Of a DNA stretch of 64,000 nucleotides, positions 59,381 through 64,000 are shown one piece after another (the stretch's first letter is position 1; every line of letters starts with the position of its first letter). The notes below the pieces were generated by a model that made no database searches, was not told the origin of the DNA, and was given only the letters and a program-made list of their open reading frames with translations. Both the position numbers and the translations under genes were made by a program. The DNA is from an uncultured Negativicutes bacterium (GTDB lineage Bacteria; Bacillota; Negativicutes; Veillonellales; Megasphaeraceae), in the NCBI GenBank assembly GCA_900752195.1, contig CAADUJ010000017.1, forward strand, positions 1 through 64,000, given 5' to 3'.

Positions 59381-61735
59381 ATGGTAGCTGACGTTTTGAT
59401 CAATATTACAGCTAAACAGCTTCGACAGCTTTTTACCTACGCCGTTCCCGACAGATTGGATGTTAAGGTAGGTTCCCGTGTCATCGTCCCCTTTGGTCCG
59501 CGACGCGTAGAAGGCATCGTTCTCGATATACATGAAAAAAGACACGACGATGCTTCTTTTACAATAAAGCCTATCTTGTCTATTTTGTCTAAACAGGCTG
59601 GGTTCCGTCAGGAAATGATTGAAACGGCCATGTGGATCAGTCAATATTATCTTTGCAATCTTTCTGATGCCATGCGGCTCTTCATGATTGAAAAACAAGG
59701 CCTTAAGACGGAAAAGAACATCACCGTTCTCCAGAGGGACAAATTAGACGATGAAGGTCTCCGCAAAGCCTTTTCAAAACATGACACCGTCGACAGGAAG
59801 GTTCTTTTACGTCGGGTAAGAGAGGCAAAACTAGAAGAACTCATTGAAAGAGGCGTGCTTCATCAAGATGAGTATATACGGAATTCCATTGCCGATAAAA
59901 AAGAAAAATGGCTATTTCCTATCAAAGAGGATGATGCACAGAGTCTTTGTCGTTCGCCAAGACAACAGGCTCTTTTAAAGGAACTTTTTGCTCACGGACC
60001 GGATAGAGTATCCTTTTGGCAGCAAAAAGGGTATGCCAGGGATGTTCTGAAAGGTCTTTGTGAAAAAGGGTTTGCCCACATAGAAGAAAAGGACAAAAGT
60101 ACGCGGGATCTCACGGAAACGTTGACAAAAGACGTTCCGTGGGTGCTTACGGAAGAACAGCAAAAAGCTGTTGATACGATCAAAAAAGACCAGTCCGGTA
60201 AGACCTATTTGCTCCATGGCGTCACGGGAAGCGGCAAGACAGAAGTCTACATGCATCTGGCAAGTGACGTGCTCCAACAAGGCAGGCAGGTCCTCGTACT
60301 CGTTCCGGAAATCGCGTTGACCGGTCAGATTGTGCGCCGCTTCATCAGGCGCTTTGGCAATGATGTCGTCGTGATGCACAGTCAGCTTTCCAAGGGCGAA
60401 CGACGGAACAACTGGCTACGCATGGCAAATGGTGAAAGTCATATCTGTATTGGCGCTCGGTCGGCCGTGTTTACAGCACTCCGTGAACTGGGCCTTGTCA
60501 TCATCGACGAAGAACACGATGGCTCGTATAAACAAGATGAATCGCCACGGTATCATGCCGTAGACGTGGCTCGCAAACGCGCTTCCTATTATGGTTGTCC
60601 TGTCATATTGGGGAGTGCGACGCCAGCAATTGGTGATTATTATAAAGCCATGAAAGGCGAATATACTCTTATAGAGCTTACGCAGCGTCCGCATAAACAA
60701 CCTCTGCCCGAGGTGACTGTCGTCGATATGCGGGATGAACTGGCACGGGGAAACTACCATGTCCTTTCCGATGCCATGACAACTCTCATTGAAACGACGC
60801 TTGCCCGAAAGGAACAGGCCATTATCTTGTTGAACCGCCGCGGCTTTTCGACGTTCGTCATGTGCCGCAAATGTGGTTACGTCGTCAACTGTGATACGTG
60901 CGATGTGGCGATGGTCTATCATAAGAACCAGCACGAATTGCGGTGCCATTATTGTGATGCTGTCAAACCGGTGCCCACTGTATGCCCGGCGTGTGGAAGC
61001 AAATATATTAAATTCTTTGGCACGGGAACGGAAAAGGTAGAAGAACAGCTGCGAGAACAATTTCCGTCAGCCCGTGTGATCCGCCTCGATCAGGATACGA
61101 CGAGCCGGAAAAACAGTAGTGACAGGATCATTGAAGCGTTTCGCCGTCATGAATACGACATCCTCCTTGGTACGCAGATGGTCGCCAAGGGACATGATTT
61201 TGAATCGGTCAGCGCCGTAGGCATTTTATCAGCTGACAGCTTGCTAAACCTTCCCGCATATTGGGCTGGTGAACGGACCTTTCAGCTTCTGACACAGGCT
61301 GCAGGGCGGGCAGGTCGCGGTGATATTCCTGGCCATGTCGTCATGCAGACATATGCACCAGACCATTACGTCATCGAATGTGCTAAGAAGCAGGACTATA
61401 AAGGATTTTACGAAAAAGAAATCGCCTATAGGGAAGAGCTCCAGTATCCGCCCTTTACGAATATCATCAAGATTACCGTAAGTGATGAAAATGAAACGAA
61501 ACTCTGGCAACTGGCAAATGATGTGGCGCAACTTTTGCAACAGTGGACAAAGGAGCATACTGGAAGCACCCATATCGTCGGCCCCTTTCCCGATATATTC
61601 AAAAAAATCCGCAATCGCTATCGAGCCGTCATTCTCATTAAGGGAACGGACCTGGATCGGATAAAACAATTTATGCACCATGAACCGTCCTTATTCCGGC
61701 CAGGCATCGTCATTGATGTCGACAGCATGGGGTAG
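59381..61735 (+). CDS. priA: Primosomal replication-restart helicase PriA
   Basis: The 784-residue helicase reloads the replisome at repaired forks. It has a 3'-end-binding domain (about 1-105), Walker A HGVTGSGKTEVYMHL, DEEH in IIDEEHDGSYKQDE, eight zinc cysteines between about 490 and 545 (CRKCGYVVNCDTCD; CHYCDAVKPVPTVCPACG) and motif VI in QAAGRAGRGD. ATG 59381 follows AAAGGAGG; the in-frame TTG at 59348 overlaps hemW. Confidence 0.96.
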   Translation: MVADVLINITAKQLRQLFTYAVPDRLDVKVGSRVIVPFGPRRVEGIVLDIHEKRHDDASFTIKPILSILSKQAGFRQEMIETAMWISQYYLCNLSDAMRLFMIEKQGLKTEKNITVLQRDKLDDEGLRKAFSKHDTVDRKVLLRRVREAKLEELIERGVLHQDEYIRNSIADKKEKWLFPIKEDDAQSLCRSPRQQALLKELFAHGPDRVSFWQQKGYARDVLKGLCEKGFAHIEEKDKSTRDLTETLTKDVPWVLTEEQQKAVDTIKKDQSGKTYLLHGVTGSGKTEVYMHLASDVLQQGRQVLVLVPEIALTGQIVRRFIRRFGNDVVVMHSQLSKGERRNNWLRMANGESHICIGARSAVFTALRELGLVIIDEEHDGSYKQDESPRYHAVDVARKRASYYGCPVILGSATPAIGDYYKAMKGEYTLIELTQRPHKQPLPEVTVVDMRDELARGNYHVLSDAMTTLIETTLARKEQAIILLNRRGFSTFVMCRKCGYVVNCDTCDVAMVYHKNQHELRCHYCDAVKPVPTVCPACGSKYIKFFGTGTEKVEEQLREQFPSARVIRLDQDTTSRKNSSDRIIEAFRRHEYDILLGTQMVAKGHDFESVSAVGILSADSLLNLPAYWAGERTFQLLTQAAGRAGRGDIPGHVVMQTYAPDHYVIECAKKQDYKGFYEKEIAYREELQYPPFTNIIKITVSDENETKLWQLANDVAQLLQQWTKEHTGSTHIVGPFPDIFKKIRNRYRAVILIKGTDLDRIKQFMHHEPSLFRPGIVIDVDSMG

Positions 61736-61773
61736 AACGTTAGATTTTACGTGAAATTTTGTATAAAAACTGA

Positions 61774-61779
61774 TATAAT
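61774..61779 (+). promoter_or_regulatory. Promoter of def-fmt-rsmB
   Basis: TATAAT at 61774-61779 is preceded by TGA, giving an extended -10 element; GTGAAA at 61751-61756 is a weak -35 box at 17-base spacing. Confidence 0.55.
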
Positions 61780-61832
61780 CGTAGTAGTCCATACAAGATG
61801 TATGGCAGTTTTATTTTGTTGAGGTGAACAGT

Positions 61833-62294
61833 ATGGCTTATTTAAAAATTGTCAAGGCTGGCGACCCCATTTTAAAGGAAAATGCTAAGCCTGTAAAAAC
61901 GATTACGAAAAATATAAAACGCATGCTCGACGACATGGCTCAGACCATGTATGAAGCAGAAGGTGTCGGTCTGGCGGCTCCGCAGATTGGAAAATCTCTT
62001 CAGGTGATTGTCCTTGATGACGGTAACGGCCTTATCGAACTCATCAATCCCGTCATGCTCGAAAAGTCAGAAGAACAGCAGATTGGCTGTGAAGGCTGCC
62101 TTAGCGTTCCCGGCTATTATGGAGACGTTGCGCGGAGCCAGAAAATCAAGGTCAAAGCCTTGAACCGTCATGGAAAAGAAGTGATATACGAACCGGAAGG
62201 ATTCCTGGCACGTATCTTCCAGCATGAAATGGATCATCTCCTGGGTACGCTCTTTATCGAAAAAGCCATGAATTTACGGAAAGTAGATGACTAA
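61833..62294 (+). CDS. def: Peptide deformylase
   Basis: The 153-residue metalloenzyme removes the N-terminal formyl group. All three motifs are present: GVGLAAPQIG, EGCLS and the metal-binding HEMDHL. Length is that of the short type 1/3 group. ATG 61833 follows GAGGTG. fmt starts immediately after the stop. Confidence 0.96.
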   Translation: MAYLKIVKAGDPILKENAKPVKTITKNIKRMLDDMAQTMYEAEGVGLAAPQIGKSLQVIVLDDGNGLIELINPVMLEKSEEQQIGCEGCLSVPGYYGDVARSQKIKVKALNRHGKEVIYEPEGFLARIFQHEMDHLLGTLFIEKAMNLRKVDD

Positions 62295-63233
62295 ATGAAA
62301 CCATTGAACATCGTATTTATGGGGACTCCTGATTTTTCGGTGCCCTCATTGCGAGCAATTCATAAGGCAGGCCATCACATTTTGGCTGTCTTTACGCAAC
62401 CTGACAAGCAACGGGGACGAGGTAAGAAAGTTTCCTTTTCTCCAGTAAAAGAATGTGCTGAATCACTAGGCCTTCCCGTGTACCAGCCGCAGACACTGCG
62501 CGATTCGTCCGTCATAGAGGAACTAACCAAGCTTCATCCTGACGTCATCGTCGTCATTGCGTATGGAAAAATTTTACCGAAGGAAATCCTTTCTATTCCT
62601 GTCTACGGATGCCTTAATGTCCATGGTTCCCTTCTTCCGGCGTACCGCGGTGCAGCACCTATCCAATATGCAATTAAAGATGGACTTGCTATGAGTGGCG
62701 TTACGATCATGCTCTTAGACGAAGGGATGGATACGGGCGACATGTTGAAAAAAGCTGAATTGATGCTGGACCCAAAGGAAACGACAGGATCCCTCTTTGA
62801 CAAGCTATCGATTATCGGCGCTGAAACGCTCATTCCTGTCCTACATGATCTTCCATCTTATGTAAAGAATGCAGAACCTCAGGATGAATCACAAGCGACG
62901 TATACGGCGAAAATCAGCAAGGAAATGGCGGCACTTGATCTTTCATCGGATGCAGTTACGCTGGAACGGCTTATACGCACGTTCGATCCTCAGCCAGGTG
63001 CGTATCTCATGCATGACGGAAAACGATTGAAAATCTGGTCTGCCGACGTCGTCCCCGGTACGGATGTAGCACCGGGTACCATTATCGAAGTAGCAAAGAA
63101 GTATTTTACTGTTCAGACCGGCAAAGACGCATTGAAGATTAAGGAGGTACAGCCAGAAAGCCGTAAACGCATGGCTTGCGCTCAATTTTTACAGGGATGC
63201 CATCTGGCTGTCGGCGACACTGTTGGAAAGTAG
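62295..63233 (+). CDS. fmt: Methionyl-tRNA formyltransferase
   Basis: The 312-residue enzyme formylates initiator Met-tRNA. The formyltransferase domain shows FMGTPDFSVPSLRAI, the catalytic NVHGSLLPAYRGAAPIQ (Asn, His) and LDEGMDTGDM (Asp); a C-terminal OB-like domain binds tRNA. The start abuts the def stop, so the deformylase and formyltransferase are made together. Confidence 0.96.
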   Translation: MKPLNIVFMGTPDFSVPSLRAIHKAGHHILAVFTQPDKQRGRGKKVSFSPVKECAESLGLPVYQPQTLRDSSVIEELTKLHPDVIVVIAYGKILPKEILSIPVYGCLNVHGSLLPAYRGAAPIQYAIKDGLAMSGVTIMLLDEGMDTGDMLKKAELMLDPKETTGSLFDKLSIIGAETLIPVLHDLPSYVKNAEPQDESQATYTAKISKEMAALDLSSDAVTLERLIRTFDPQPGAYLMHDGKRLKIWSADVVPGTDVAPGTIIEVAKKYFTVQTGKDALKIKEVQPESRKRMACAQFLQGCHLAVGDTVGK

Positions 63234-63257
63234 TTCAATTATACGTAGGAGAACACT

Positions 63258-64000
63258 ATGAATGTACGCGAAATAGCTTACGCCAGTCTGTTGGAAATAT
63301 GCAAAGATAATGGTTACAGTAACATTATCGTATCGAAGGCAATACGGAGCCGCCAATTCAATGATCGGGACCGCCGTTTTTATACGGAACTCGTTTATGG
63401 AACGGTGCGGACGTTAAATTATCTGGATTGGATTATCGGGAAATTGAGTACGCGACGTATCAGCAAGCTCGATCCCGTTTGTCTCGTCATCCTTCGCATG
63501 GGACTTTATCAGATTTTTGGCATGTCCAAGATTCCGCAGTCTGCAGCTTGCAATGAATCGGTTAAACTGGCGATAAAATTCGGGAACCGTGGCATGAGTA
63601 AATTTGTCAATGGTATATTGCGGAATGCTATCAGACGAAGCAAAGAATTCGTCATTCCTTCTATGGAAGAAGATGTCGAACAGCATCTGTCCCTGACGTA
63701 TCACCAGCAGCCGTGGCTCATTAAAAAGTGGATTGGTCAATACGGTATCGATGCGACATTAAAACTGTGCCAGTACTTTGATTCTATACCACTCTTGTGT
63801 CTCCGTACCAATACAGCAGTTATTTCACGGGATGACCTGATGGAGCAGATGAAAAAAGAAGGCTGGTCCGTACGAAAGGCAGACCACGCTCCAGAAGGTA
63901 TCTACGTGGAAAACAATCTGGGAATCCACCGCCTTACAGCTCTAAAAAAAGGGTATGCCATTATACAAGATGAACCGTCCCAGCTGGTTGCGCATATCGT
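63258..64000 (+). CDS. rsmB: 16S rRNA m5C967 methyltransferase RsmB (partial)
   Basis: The frame starts at ATG 63258 (GTAGGAGAA upstream) and is open at the right edge, giving 247 residues. It has the NusB-like N-terminal domain (REIAYASLLEIC; DRRFYTELVYGTVRTLNYLD) and the start of the linker to the methyltransferase domain (TNTAVISRDDLMEQM; IIQDEPSQLVA). It follows fmt by 24 bases, the usual def-fmt-rsmB order. The catalytic cysteines lie outside the window. Confidence 0.93.
   Translation, partial: MNVREIAYASLLEICKDNGYSNIIVSKAIRSRQFNDRDRRFYTELVYGTVRTLNYLDWIIGKLSTRRISKLDPVCLVILRMGLYQIFGMSKIPQSAACNESVKLAIKFGNRGMSKFVNGILRNAIRRSKEFVIPSMEEDVEQHLSLTYHQQPWLIKKWIGQYGIDATLKLCQYFDSIPLLCLRTNTAVISRDDLMEQMKKEGWSVRKADHAPEGIYVENNLGIHRLTALKKGYAIIQDEPSQLVAHI

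Noticed and set aside
60416..61060. 214-codon frame antisense to priA
   Set aside because: It is a shadow of the priA coding frame, with no ribosome site and no sensible domain.
1..64000. CRISPR array, rRNA operon or intact insertion sequence
   Set aside because: No regularly spaced repeats, rRNA signatures or transposase gene with terminal inverted repeats were found on reading both strands.

Overview
The window looks like the chromosome of a diderm Firmicute of class Negativicutes, probably in the Veillonella/Megasphaera/Dialister group. The genus is inferred, not proven. Firmicute traits (strong Shine-Dalgarno sites, a T-box leader, a Tn916-type integrase, an EpsC-type serine acetyltransferase, MtaB) sit beside an outer-membrane YadA-type trimeric autotransporter and a YbhG-type membrane fusion protein, which need an outer membrane or periplasm. 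Most of the window is ordinary chromosome with operons on both strands, about one tRNA gene, no rRNA and no CRISPR array.

Layout. 1-2350: right end of a Tn916-like element (tail of a phage-type DNA polymerase, excisionase, tyrosine integrase, and a repeat-rich end). 2.3-6.1 kb: low-molecular-weight tyrosine phosphatase, two uncharacterised envelope proteins, MetA. 6.3-12.2 kb: an exporter operon matching E. coli ybhGFSR (fusion protein, double ATPase, two permeases) followed by its TetR-type regulator. 12.4-17.7 kb: malolactic/malic enzyme, a YadA-like adhesin whose signal peptide is out of frame at a run of nine G, and tripeptidase PepT, convergent with an OPT peptide transporter. 20-26 kb: LysR/YeiH divergent pair, an HD-GYP gene broken by one stop codon, a PAP2 phosphatase, a truncated zinc-ribbon paralogue and CysE.

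26.3-33.3 kb: a dense rightward block: prmA-rsmE-mtaB-hit-small membrane protein, then yraN-comM-dprA-ssb (DNA uptake and recombination). 33.4-38.6 kb: a flavodoxin-like protein, a YkvI-type transporter under a T-box whose specifier reads CUC (leucine), an orphan HI0074/HEPN-like protein, ThiM, an orphan 46-residue peptide gene with its own promoter and terminator, and a secreted protein ending in seven histidines. 38.6-42 kb: a decayed gene, lepB, queF, a small secreted protein, a LysR regulator and an acyltransferase. 43.4-48.9 kb: an ECF-type S component, a DUF3592-like protein, folE-folP-folB-folK and a two-component system. 48.9-53.7 kb: phosphoesterases, a GalT-like protein, mutY and a NifX-like protein. 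53.8-64 kb: tRNA-Arg(CCG), then iscS-mnmA-lepA-hemW-priA-def-fmt-rsmB (sulfur transfer, translation and replication restart), the last gene running off the window.

The observations most worth following up are the poly-G switch in the adhesin signal peptide, the leucine T-box in front of an uncharacterised transporter, the orphan 46-residue peptide, and the natural polyhistidine tail.
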